NCBI GenBank assembly: GCA_905199445.1
Contig: CAJKGK010000006.1
Coordinates: 44,059-108,058, forward strand
Direction of reading: 5' to 3'
DNA from: an uncultured Lachnospiraceae bacterium
GTDB lineage: Bacteria; Bacillota; Clostridia; Lachnospirales; Lachnospiraceae
Length of the DNA: 64,000 nucleotides
Shown: in pieces, positions 25,919 to 33,617 of the stretch
How positions within the stretch are numbered: the first letter of the stretch is position 1
Layout: each line of letters begins with the position of its first letter
Position numbers and translations under genes: made by a program
Notes under the pieces: model-generated
The model's database searches: none
What the model was told of the DNA's origin: nothing
The model's input: only the letters and a program-made list of their open reading frames with translations

Positions 25919-26715
25919 ATTTCTATGTCATGACTTTATTTCCCGAAATGATCCGGCAGGGACTGGGGACAAGTATTACAGGCCGGGCCATGGACAGAGG
26001 GTATATACAGGTAAAGGCTGTGGATATCAGAGATTATTCTACGGATAAATACAGGCATGTGGATGATTATCCATATGGCGGCGGTGCAGGGATGGTGATG
26101 CAGCCAGGACCGATTTATGACTGCTATATGGATATTATGAATGAGATTTCCGGGTTATCTGATGACTCAGGAAAGAAAGGGCGGCCTCGGGTGATTTATA
26201 TGACACCTCAGGGGCGGGTGTTTTCCCAGGCCATTGCCCAGGAGTTATCCAAAGAAGAAAATTTAATTTTTTTGTGCGGCCATTATGAAGGTGTGGATGA
26301 GCGTATTCTTGAGGAGATTGTGACAGATGAGCTGTCTATCGGGGATTATGTGCTTACCGGTGGGGAACTGCCGGCCATGGTAATGATTGATTCCATTTCC
26401 CGCCTTGTTCCAGGGGTTTTAAACAATGATGATTCAGCGCAGTATGAATCCTTTCAGGATGGCCTGCTTGAGTATCCCCAGTACACCAGGCCAGAAGAAT
26501 TTCATGGTAAGCGGGTGCCAACCGTACTCCTTTCCGGCCATCACGCCAATATTGAAAAATGGCGGAGGGAAAAATCTCTGGAAAGAACATGGCTGAGACG
26601 GCCGGAATTGATTGAACGTGCTGAACTGACAAAAAAAGAACAGGCGTATCTGGATGAATTGAAACGAAATTCTCATATTGAAAACTGTGGGAAGATAAAA
26701 AAAATGCCGGACTGA
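25915..26715 (+). CDS. trmD: tRNA (guanine(37)-N(1))-methyltransferase TrmD
   Basis: TrmD methylates G37 next to the anticodon and prevents frameshifting. The 266-residue protein starts MNFYVMTLFPEMIRQG and contains the knotted SAM site (LCGHYEGVDERI, SIGDYVLTGGELPA). A longer upstream frame exists, but the conserved start is the ATG that overlaps the rimM stop. rplS (L19), the usual next gene, is absent; a long terminator follows instead. Confidence 0.97.
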   Translation: MNFYVMTLFPEMIRQGLGTSITGRAMDRGYIQVKAVDIRDYSTDKYRHVDDYPYGGGAGMVMQPGPIYDCYMDIMNEISGLSDDSGKKGRPRVIYMTPQGRVFSQAIAQELSKEENLIFLCGHYEGVDERILEEIVTDELSIGDYVLTGGELPAMVMIDSISRLVPGVLNNDDSAQYESFQDGLLEYPQYTRPEEFHGKRVPTVLLSGHHANIEKWRREKSLERTWLRRPELIERAELTKKEQAYLDELKRNSHIENCGKIKKMPD

Positions 26716-26744
26716 GGCTGTAGGATTCTTGCAGTCATTGTATG

Positions 26745-26806
26745 CCAAGATCAAAACCCTTTGTAAATTAAGTTTATTTAAAGTGTTTTGATCTTGGTAT
26801 TTGTTT
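26745..26806 (+). terminator. Terminator closing the ffh-trmD operon
   Basis: CCAAGATCAAAAC pairs perfectly with GTTTTGATCTTGG; the loop can extend the stem (CTTT/AAAG). A T-rich tract follows. It separates core genes from the sugar locus. Confidence 0.8.
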
Positions 26807-26844
26807 TGTATTTCAGACTGATTTGGGTAAATGAATATTGGGGC

Positions 26845-26873
26845 TTGACAATTGCCGACGATGGTATTACAAT
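26845..26873 (+). promoter_or_regulatory. Sigma-A promoter of the sugar (als-like) operon
   Basis: TTGACA (26845-26850) and TACAAT (26868-26873) with a 17 bp spacer. The operator lies about 35 bp downstream of the -10 element, within the start of the transcript. Confidence 0.75.
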
Positions 26874-26908
26874 TAATTCATAAATTTATTTATTTTGTTT
26901 GTTTTTAA

Positions 26909-26928
26909 ATGAGTAAACGTTTACTCAT
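26909..26928 (+). promoter_or_regulatory. LacI-family operator O1
   Basis: A perfect 20 bp palindrome ATGAGTAAACGTTTACTCAT with the central CG typical of LacI-family sites. It lies between the promoter and the ribosome site of the ROK kinase gene, a position suited to road-block repression. The LacI-type gene 2.2 kb downstream is the obvious candidate regulator. Confidence 0.8.
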
Positions 26929-26948
26929 AGGAGAAAAGGAGGTTTTTT

Positions 26949-27872
26949 ATGTCCTGCATTATAGGGGTAGATATTGGCGGAACCTATGCGAGGATTGGAG
27001 CTGTAAGCAAAAACGGTAATGTTATTGCGATGAAAAAAGTTAAACAAAACCAAATATTTAACGGTGAGAATGTAATTGAGCAGTTGATCCGGTTTTTAGA
27101 TACTTTTATGACATCAACAGAGGATGTTCGGGATGTTCAGGCTATAGCGATTGGTTTTCCGGCAACCTTGGATAAAAACAGAACAAAAGTGGTTCAGGCA
27201 CCTAATATTTCAGGCATCGATCATACTGAAATTGTAGAACCTTTAGAAAAATATTTTAATTTGCCTGTTTTTATAGAAAAAGATGTGTGTATGGCTTTGT
27301 TTTATGATGCCTGCAAATATCATCTGTCGTTGGATGGAATAACCGTTGCCTGCTATATAGGAACAGGAATCGGTAATGCTATTTGTATTCATGGAGAAGT
27401 GCTGACCGGTAAAGACGGGGCTGCCTGTGAACTGGGACATATTCCGATTTTGGGAAACCGGGAGAAATGCGGGTGCGGAAATGAAGGATGTCTGGAAAAT
27501 ATTGCAGGGGGCAAAGCGCTGAATCGGTTATGCAGAGATGTTTTTAAGGATACCCAGGTTTCCGATATTTTTTCCGAAAAGGCGGAAACGGATGAAATTC
27601 AAGCTTATATTGATGCAGTTTCAGTTGCTGTTGCGACAGAAATTAATATTTTGAATCCGGATACGGTGGTTCTGGGCGGCGGTGTATTATCTATGCATCA
27701 TTTTCCAAAACAATTGCTGGAGCAGCGTATTCGCCAGCATACTCGAAAGCCATATCCGGAAAAAACGCTTCATTTATTATGGGCTGAAGATGATATGGAA
27801 AAAGGTGTTGCAGGTGCAGCCTTATATGCCAGAAAAAAATTAAATGAAATCAGTCGGGAGGAAGCGGAATGA
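26949..27872 (+). CDS. ROK family sugar kinase, AlsK (D-allose kinase)-like
   Basis: The 307-residue protein has the ROK ATP-binding start VDIGGTYARIG and the zinc motif CGCGNEGCLE (Cys174, Cys176, Cys181), with ELGHIP before it and LGGGV near the C-terminus. Several segments, such as AIGFPATLDKNRT and VQAPNI, recall the E. coli allokinase AlsK. The next two genes resemble alsE and rpiB, so phosphorylation of D-allose to allose 6-phosphate is the best guess. Other hexose substrates remain possible. GGAGGTTTTTT precedes the ATG, and the stop overlaps the next gene by 4 bp. Confidence 0.8.
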   Translation: MSCIIGVDIGGTYARIGAVSKNGNVIAMKKVKQNQIFNGENVIEQLIRFLDTFMTSTEDVRDVQAIAIGFPATLDKNRTKVVQAPNISGIDHTEIVEPLEKYFNLPVFIEKDVCMALFYDACKYHLSLDGITVACYIGTGIGNAICIHGEVLTGKDGAACELGHIPILGNREKCGCGNEGCLENIAGGKALNRLCRDVFKDTQVSDIFSEKAETDEIQAYIDAVSVAVATEINILNPDTVVLGGGVLSMHHFPKQLLEQRIRQHTRKPYPEKTLHLLWAEDDMEKGVAGAALYARKKLNEISREEAE

Positions 27873-28522
27873 AAATACTATTGTGTCCATCAATGATGTG
27901 TGCCAATTATGGGAATCTTGAAAATGAAGTTTTGGAATTAACGGAAGCCGGAGCGGATATTTTCCATATTGATGTGATGGATGGGCAGTTTGTCCCCAAT
28001 TTTGGCATGGGACTGCAGGACATAGAATTTATATGCAGAAATTCTAAAATTCCTGTGGATGCGCATTTGATGATTGAACATCCTGGTGAATATATAGATA
28101 AGTTTGCAGATCTGGGGGTCAGCATTATATATATTCATCCGGAGGCTGACTGTCACTCTATGCGTACATTACAGAAAATTAAAGATAGAGGCGTTCAGGC
28201 CGGTATTGCCTTTAATCCTGGAACTTCTGTGGAAATGATCCGTCCGCTTTTGCCGATTGTTGACTATGTCATGGTGATGAGTGTAAATCCGGGATTTGCA
28301 GGTCAGAAATATATTGAAAGTGTGGACGAAAAAATAGAGCAGCTGTTGCAGCTTGAAGATCTGTATCACTATAAAATTATGCTGGATGGTGCCTGCTCAC
28401 CGGAAAAAATTCAGAAATTGTCCCGTTTGGGCGTTCATGGATTTGTACTTGGGACAAGTGCTTTATTCGGTAAAAAGGATAGTTATAAGGAAATATTTGC
28501 TCATTTAAGAATAGATGAGTAA
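27869..28522 (+). CDS. Ribulose/allulose-phosphate 3-epimerase (AlsE/Rpe family)
   Basis: The 217-residue TIM-barrel protein has the family metal ligands in HIDVMDGQFVPN (His33, Asp35) and DAHLMIEHP, plus VMSVNPGFAGQ and a closing VLGTSALF phosphate loop. It starts MKILLCPSMMCANY, closer to the PSLMC of E. coli AlsE than to the PSILSAD of ribulose-phosphate epimerases. With the ROK kinase and RpiB homologue it would convert allulose 6-phosphate to fructose 6-phosphate. ATGA overlap with the kinase implies coupled translation. An operator spans its stop codon. Confidence 0.82.
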   Translation: MKILLCPSMMCANYGNLENEVLELTEAGADIFHIDVMDGQFVPNFGMGLQDIEFICRNSKIPVDAHLMIEHPGEYIDKFADLGVSIIYIHPEADCHSMRTLQKIKDRGVQAGIAFNPGTSVEMIRPLLPIVDYVMVMSVNPGFAGQKYIESVDEKIEQLLQLEDLYHYKIMLDGACSPEKIQKLSRLGVHGFVLGTSALFGKKDSYKEIFAHLRIDE

Positions 28523-28534
28523 ACGTTTACCTAT
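28515..28534 (+). promoter_or_regulatory. LacI-family operator O2
   Basis: ATGAGTAAACGTTTACCTAT matches O1 at 18 of 20 positions and keeps the perfect 12 bp core GTAAACGTTTAC. It spans the epimerase stop codon, 1.6 kb from O1, so it could serve as an auxiliary looping site. Confidence 0.7.
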
Positions 28535-28580
28535 CAGATACAGGAGCGTATGGATATGGTAACAGGAAGGAGTAAGAAAA

Positions 28581-29036
28581 ATGATAGCTTTAGCAAGTGA
28601 TCATGTTGGTATTGAATTAAAGCGAGTTATTATGAAGTATTTAGATGAAAGAAAAATTGAATATAAGGATTACGGGACTTATTCGCAGGAACGCTGTGAT
28701 TATCCGGTTTATGCATTAAAGGCGGCCAATGCAGTCGCCGATGGAACCTGTGAAAAAGGTATTATTTTTTGCGGCACCGGCGTTGGCATATCGATTGCTG
28801 CAAATAAGGTTCGGGGCATTCGCTGCGTAAATTGTAGTGAACCGTATTCTGCTTTGCTTTCAAGGCAGCATAATAATACAAATATGCTGAGTCTGGGAAG
28901 CAGGGTGGTTGGTCCGGATCTGGCGCTGATGATTGTGGATCAGTGGTTGTCTGGTGTATATGAAGGCGGAAGGCATGAAAGGCGGGTGAAGCAGATAAAA
29001 AGTATAGAGGAAACAGGAACAATTACGGGTGAATAG
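28581..29036 (+). CDS. RpiB/LacAB family sugar-phosphate isomerase (allose 6-phosphate isomerase-like)
   Basis: The 151-residue protein belongs to the RpiB/LacAB family, with SDHVGIELK at the N-terminus, the catalytic Cys in FCGTGVGISIAANK, and RQHNNTNMLSLGSRV. RpiB of E. coli isomerises both ribose 5-phosphate and allose 6-phosphate, and is encoded beside the als genes. Here the context favours allose 6-phosphate to allulose 6-phosphate. AAGGAG precedes the ATG. Ribose or galactose 6-phosphate isomerase are alternatives. Confidence 0.82.
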   Translation: MIALASDHVGIELKRVIMKYLDERKIEYKDYGTYSQERCDYPVYALKAANAVADGTCEKGIIFCGTGVGISIAANKVRGIRCVNCSEPYSALLSRQHNNTNMLSLGSRVVGPDLALMIVDQWLSGVYEGGRHERRVKQIKSIEETGTITGE

Positions 29037-29070
29037 AAATGTAGCCAAGCCAGGGATTTGATGAAGGCCA

Positions 29071-29099
29071 TTGACACGAAATATGTATAAACATATAAT
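29071..29099 (+). promoter_or_regulatory. Sigma-A promoter for the LacI-family gene
   Basis: Full consensus TTGACA (29071-29076) and TATAAT (29094-29099) with a 17 bp spacer. It gives the repressor its own promoter inside the operon. The spacer holds an ATATGT/ACATAT inverted repeat. Confidence 0.75.
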
Positions 29100-29127
29100 G
29101 AATTTATCAAATTTAAGGACAGGTTTT

Positions 29128-30126
29128 ATGGAATCAAAGGTGAATATTAAGAAAATTGCTGAGCTGGCCGGTGTTTCGGTGGCCACTGTTTCAAGAGTTA
29201 TTAATCAGAATGGTCGTTTTTCGGCAGAAACGGAGGCACGGGTAAAGAAAATTATTGAAGATTATCATTATATTCCCAATATTGTAGCCAAAGGGTTGAG
29301 AACAAGCCAGACGAAGGTGATCGGCGTGATTGTTCCGGATATTGTGAATACACATTTTGCGGCACTGGTTCGTGAGATTGAAAAAGAATTATTTAAACGG
29401 GGATTTTCCACAATGATTTGCAATACCGATGAATCGCCTGCGATGGAAAGACAGCACATTGAAATTTTAGCGGCTCAGCAGGTTGGCGGAATTATATTTA
29501 TTTCTGGAAGCAGAAGTTATAAAATGGATCATGATATTCCGGTCATTTATGTAGACCGCCGCCCGGGCGATTATAATGAAAATGCTCAAATGGTTGTTGT
29601 TGAATCAGACAATGTTCAGGGCGGATATATTGCTACGGAGTCTTTAATCCGAAAGGGCTGCAGAAGAATTGCTATTTTACGGGCTTTAGGTGTGGATTAT
29701 AACCAAACGGCCAGATATGAAGGATACCTTCGTGCCTTATTGGCTTACGGTCTGGAAAACAGGGCTGAACTAAATTTGAATATTCCGTGTGTTTCAATGG
29801 CGTTAGCCCGTGAAACGGTTCACAAGGCTTTGGATAATGGCCTGCAATTTGACGGCCTGGTCTGCAACACAGATGATTTAGCTTTGGGGGCTGTGATAGC
29901 TGTTCGTGAGCATGGCATCAAAATTCCGGAGGAAATTAGGATTATCGGATACGATGATATACCGATGGCTGCAATGTATAGTCCAAAGCTGAGCAGTGTT
30001 CATCAGCCGGTTGACAAAATGGCGGCAGTGGCTGCCGAATTAATGGTTGCCATGCTTCAAGGTGCACCTCAAAAGGCCGAACTGATACAGCTGCCTGTGT
30101 ATTTAACAGAAAGGGAAAGTTCCTGA
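29128..30126 (+). CDS. LacI-family transcriptional regulator
   Basis: The 332-residue protein starts with the classic LacI helix-turn-helix and hinge (KVNIKKIAELAGVSVATVSR, then AKGLRTSQTKVIGVI), followed by a periplasmic-binding-protein-like effector domain with GYDDIPMA and LSSVHQPV. The ATG is set by the conserved N-terminus and AAGGACAGG upstream. It most likely binds the two 20 bp palindromes in this locus and responds to an allose-pathway sugar or sugar phosphate, which is inferred from context. No terminator separates it from the glycosidase-like gene. Confidence 0.93.
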   Translation: MESKVNIKKIAELAGVSVATVSRVINQNGRFSAETEARVKKIIEDYHYIPNIVAKGLRTSQTKVIGVIVPDIVNTHFAALVREIEKELFKRGFSTMICNTDESPAMERQHIEILAAQQVGGIIFISGSRSYKMDHDIPVIYVDRRPGDYNENAQMVVVESDNVQGGYIATESLIRKGCRRIAILRALGVDYNQTARYEGYLRALLAYGLENRAELNLNIPCVSMALARETVHKALDNGLQFDGLVCNTDDLALGAVIAVREHGIKIPEEIRIIGYDDIPMAAMYSPKLSSVHQPVDKMAAVAAELMVAMLQGAPQKAELIQLPVYLTERESS

Positions 30127-30233
30127 AAAAATTTTTACGATGTCCGGCCTGCGATGAAGCTAAACATTTCTTAAGGTTTCGTTTGATAAAATTACAAAAT
30201 ATAAAAATGTTCGTTATATCAGGAGGAGATAAA

Positions 30234-32516
30234 ATGGATAGAAAGATATGGGAGGATCCGATTGGAGAAAAAAGTTTGGATCAGAGCCAAACTCCGTTAT
30301 GGTTTTGGAACGACAAATTGGAAAATGAGGAACTTGTGCGCCAGTTGAAAATGCAGACTGATGCAGGGGTGCGATGTACAATTCCTCATGCAAGAAGGAA
30401 TTTTGGGGAAGGTTATATTGGCGGATATTTAGATGAAGACTGGTTTGATAAGATGAAGACGGTTCTTGAATATAAAAAGTCTGTGAATGAGCCGATGTGG
30501 ATTTATGACGAGGTTGACTGGCCGGCAGGAACCTGTGAACGAACCGTGACTTTAAAGGAAAGCAACAGAGAACGCTATCTGACTTTTAGGCGTTATGAAA
30601 TTAAAGCAGGAGAAGAATTCCGTATTCAGGTGAAAGATTTAAACAAGAACTTTATTGTGGTTGAGGATGACCAGATAAATACGCTGTTTAATAATAAAGA
30701 TGAAAGTGGCAAACAGGAAGAAAAAGAAAAAAACAGTAAAAAGTATGCGTTGGACGTATCCATTATGGATGCCGAAACAGGAAAACCTTATGATGTAATC
30801 AAGTATATAAAAGGAAGTATGATGCCCTCGGTTATCTTCAAGGCGCCTGCAGATGCAATTGCCTATAGGGTAAGTATTGGCTGTGATCCCTATGATCAGG
30901 GCGGTTCCCTTCAGGTCAATTATATGGATGCACATGCAACGGAAGAATTTATCGAATCAACCTATGATCAATATTACGAGCATTTTGCAGATTACTTTGG
31001 TCCGACAATTAAAGCATTTTTTAATGACGAGACCCGTATGGCTCATGCATGGCCTTGGAGCAAAGATTTTGCAGAAGAATTTAAAAACCGTAAAGGTTAT
31101 GATATTCTTGAACATATTTTTTCCCTGATCGGGACAGATGCTGAAGCCGGAAGAATCAGATGTGATTATTTTGATGTCGTTGCATCCCTTTATCAGCAGA
31201 ATTATTTCGGAAAACTCAGCGGCTGGTGTACAGATCATGGAATTCGCTTTTTTGCACATTTGCTTGGCGAGGAAACAATTGCATCCCAGGCCCGCTATAA
31301 TGGGGATCTGATGCGGCAGTACCGGCATATGACGATGCCAGGACTTGATCATCTTGGAAAGGGCATTGGAAGTCTGAATATAAAATATGGCGCAAGTGCT
31401 GCCAGAAGCTATGGACATGAAAATCTGACAGTGGAAGCATTTGCCGGCTGTGGCTGGGGGCTGACTTTTGAAGAATATATACGCATGATCTCATGGCTTT
31501 ATTATCAGGGCGTTCAGGGCATCAGCAATCACGGGTTCTTTTATTCTATTAGAGGAAACCGAAAAAATGACTGGCCGCCTTCACAGTTTTTCCAGTGGCA
31601 GGGCTGGGATAGAATGAAGGAAGCCAATGCGATGACCAGACGTTTGACTTATGCCTTCACGGGAGGCTGCCCGGATTCAGAGGTGCTGGTCTACAATCCG
31701 ATAGAAAGCTTCTGGTTCCATTATATGCCAGATGAAAACTTTACACATGGCTATTCATATGGCCCTCTTGTTAAAAATCAGCGGGCGGCATTTATTGATC
31801 AGCAATGTCAGCTGCTGATGAATGGTCTGCTTCAGGAAAATATAGATTTTGATGTGCTGCATAAAGATGCAGCTGAAAATTTTAAGGTGCAGGGACAGGT
31901 GATACGGAATCAGTGCAATGGTTCGATATACAAAGTATTAATCTTGCCCATGTGCGATGTCCTTCCGATTGAGATTGCCCGTATTGCAGAGGCTTTTGCA
32001 AATGCTGGGGGGAAGGTTATTGTGCTGGATTCATTCCCACAGTATGCAATGCCTGCAGGCTGTGATCAGGAACTGGCAGCTGTGACAAAGGTGCTTAAAC
32101 AAAATGCACAGTTTATGGCGATTGAAAATAAACAGGCCATTGCACAGGCCGTTAGAAACAGCCTGCCGTTAGATTTTGAAATCGTGAATGGCTGCTGCTG
32201 CAATATAAATCATCATCCATGTTATGATAATGGTCTTGTGGACCCCTATATGCATACAGGAGAAGACCTTTGTGGGGTAGCGTATACAAGATATATTAAA
32301 GATGGAAAAAGAAATATTTATTTTGTAAATTTCAGTCACGAAGAAGAAACGATCGATGTGCGGGTAATGCAAAAAGACGTGCCGTTGATCTGGGATACGT
32401 TTACCGGTAGTGTGGATGTACCTGAAAAGGTTGGAGAGGACGAAGAAAGTATTACTGTGCGGCTTAAATTGCCATGTAATTATGGGGTGATCATGGAAAC
32501 AGAAGTACAAAAATAA
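30234..32516 (+). CDS. GH106-like glycoside hydrolase, cytoplasmic
   Basis: The 760-residue protein starts with TPLWFWNDKLENEE (PLWFWND at 21-27), a feature of the alpha-L-rhamnosidase-like GH106 and related barrel proteins. WIYDEVDWPAG follows at 89-99. Carboxylates that could act in catalysis occur in FFNDET (Asp265, Glu266) and HLLGEE (Glu346, Glu347). A Rossmann-like segment around residues 560-620 resembles the middle domain of GH42/GH106 enzymes, and a short beta-rich end follows. There is no signal peptide, so it should act in the cytoplasm. AGGAGGAGAT precedes the ATG. The substrate is unknown; context suggests a glycoside of the sugar handled by the kinase-epimerase-isomerase set. 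Confidence 0.7.
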   Translation: MDRKIWEDPIGEKSLDQSQTPLWFWNDKLENEELVRQLKMQTDAGVRCTIPHARRNFGEGYIGGYLDEDWFDKMKTVLEYKKSVNEPMWIYDEVDWPAGTCERTVTLKESNRERYLTFRRYEIKAGEEFRIQVKDLNKNFIVVEDDQINTLFNNKDESGKQEEKEKNSKKYALDVSIMDAETGKPYDVIKYIKGSMMPSVIFKAPADAIAYRVSIGCDPYDQGGSLQVNYMDAHATEEFIESTYDQYYEHFADYFGPTIKAFFNDETRMAHAWPWSKDFAEEFKNRKGYDILEHIFSLIGTDAEAGRIRCDYFDVVASLYQQNYFGKLSGWCTDHGIRFFAHLLGEETIASQARYNGDLMRQYRHMTMPGLDHLGKGIGSLNIKYGASAARSYGHENLTVEAFAGCGWGLTFEEYIRMISWLYYQGVQGISNHGFFYSIRGNRKNDWPPSQFFQWQGWDRMKEANAMTRRLTYAFTGGCPDSEVLVYNPIESFWFHYMPDENFTHGYSYGPLVKNQRAAFIDQQCQLLMNGLLQENIDFDVLHKDAAENFKVQGQVIRNQCNGSIYKVLILPMCDVLPIEIARIAEAFANAGGKVIVLDSFPQYAMPAGCDQELAAVTKVLKQNAQFMAIENKQAIAQAVRNSLPLDFEIVNGCCCNINHHPCYDNGLVDPYMHTGEDLCGVAYTRYIKDGKRNIYFVNFSHEEETIDVRVMQKDVPLIWDTFTGSVDVPEKVGEDEESITVRLKLPCNYGVIMETEVQK

Positions 32517-32591
32517 TACTTAAAATGAAAACAGAGCGAAATTAAAGAACGATTATAATCGCATGAATTTTTTTAGAAAGGGTGGGTTTAT

Positions 32592-33596
32592 ATGAAACAT
32601 ATTGTTATGGAAGGACCTAAAAAAAGTAAAATTATTGAGATACCGGATGTTGCAGTTGGAGACGATGAAATAAAAATAAAGCTAAAATATGTCGGTGTAT
32701 GTATGTCTGAGCATTATGACTGGTCGGTCGCAACGGATAAAAGTGCTTTTGGACATGAACCCATGGGCGTTATTGCAGAAGTAGGAAAAAATATTAAGGA
32801 TTTTAAAGTAGGGGACAGAGTCAGCGGCCTCTGGGGAAGCACACTGCCGGGCGCAGGCGGTATGGTTGAGTATGCGGTTGTGAATCCTTCGGCTCCGGAT
32901 GCATGTGTTGTTAAAATCCCTGATAATATACGGGATGAAGATGCTGTTTTAGAGCCACTGGCATGTCTGATCAGTGCGGTAAGCAAAACAAAAATTGATG
33001 TGGTTGGTAATACGGTGGCTGTGGTTGGCTGTGGCTATATGGGCTGCGGTGCAATCAGCCTGTTAAAGCTCAGAGGCGCTTATGTCATTGCAATTGATAT
33101 TCGTCCGGAATGTCTTGAAGATGCCAGACGCTATGGTGCAGATGAGATCTATACAGACCAGGAGGCCATTGAAAAATTTGTAAAGAATGCTTATCCCGAT
33201 GGTACTTTTAAAGGTTTCCCTACAGTCATGGAGTGGGGAGAAACAGAGGCATCTCTGGATTTGGCGATAAATCTTACCGCAATGTGCGGACAGCTGTGTA
33301 TAGGTGCATATCATACCGGCGGAAAAAGACTTGTAGATGTGCAGATGCTTAACATGAAGGCGATTGACTGTCTGAGTGTCCATCCCAGACAGACGGAACT
33401 TTCATTTGCTGGTGCAAGAAATGCAGTCGAATTATTAAGCAGCGGAAAATGGAATTTTAAAAATATTCCTGTGAAGATTTATCCAATGAACGGCTTTGAT
33501 CAGGCGCATGAAGAACTTGAAACAAAATATGGAAAATATATGAAGGCGCTGATCGATATGACCAGCGTCGATGGAGAGGCATATATTTTAAAATAA
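32592..33596 (+). CDS. Zinc-type medium-chain dehydrogenase, first of two paralogues
   Basis: The 334-residue protein belongs to the medium-chain dehydrogenase/reductase family. Visible parts are the catalytic-metal segment GVCMSEHYDW...FGHEPMG, GDRV, the EPLACLISAV helix and an NAD-binding VAVVGCGYMGCGA loop. The four-cysteine structural-zinc lobe is absent, as in several sugar or polyol dehydrogenases. The next gene is a diverged copy. Likely role: oxidation or reduction of a sugar or glycoside in this locus. AAAGGGTGGG precedes the ATG. Confidence 0.82.
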   Translation: MKHIVMEGPKKSKIIEIPDVAVGDDEIKIKLKYVGVCMSEHYDWSVATDKSAFGHEPMGVIAEVGKNIKDFKVGDRVSGLWGSTLPGAGGMVEYAVVNPSAPDACVVKIPDNIRDEDAVLEPLACLISAVSKTKIDVVGNTVAVVGCGYMGCGAISLLKLRGAYVIAIDIRPECLEDARRYGADEIYTDQEAIEKFVKNAYPDGTFKGFPTVMEWGETEASLDLAINLTAMCGQLCIGAYHTGGKRLVDVQMLNMKAIDCLSVHPRQTELSFAGARNAVELLSSGKWNFKNIPVKIYPMNGFDQAHEELETKYGKYMKALIDMTSVDGEAYILK

Positions 33597-33617
33597 TTTA
33601 TAAGGTGGTGGGCATGG

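Noticed and set aside
26949..29036. Reading the kinase-epimerase-isomerase set as a pentose phosphate cluster
   Set aside because: Plain Rpe and RpiB would not normally be under a LacI repressor with a ROK kinase; the AlsK- and AlsE-like motifs fit allose better, though not proven.
30157..30175. Third LacI-type operator before the GH106-like gene (GCTAAACATTTCTTA)
   Set aside because: Only partial likeness to the 20 bp palindrome, with no dyad symmetry or central CG.
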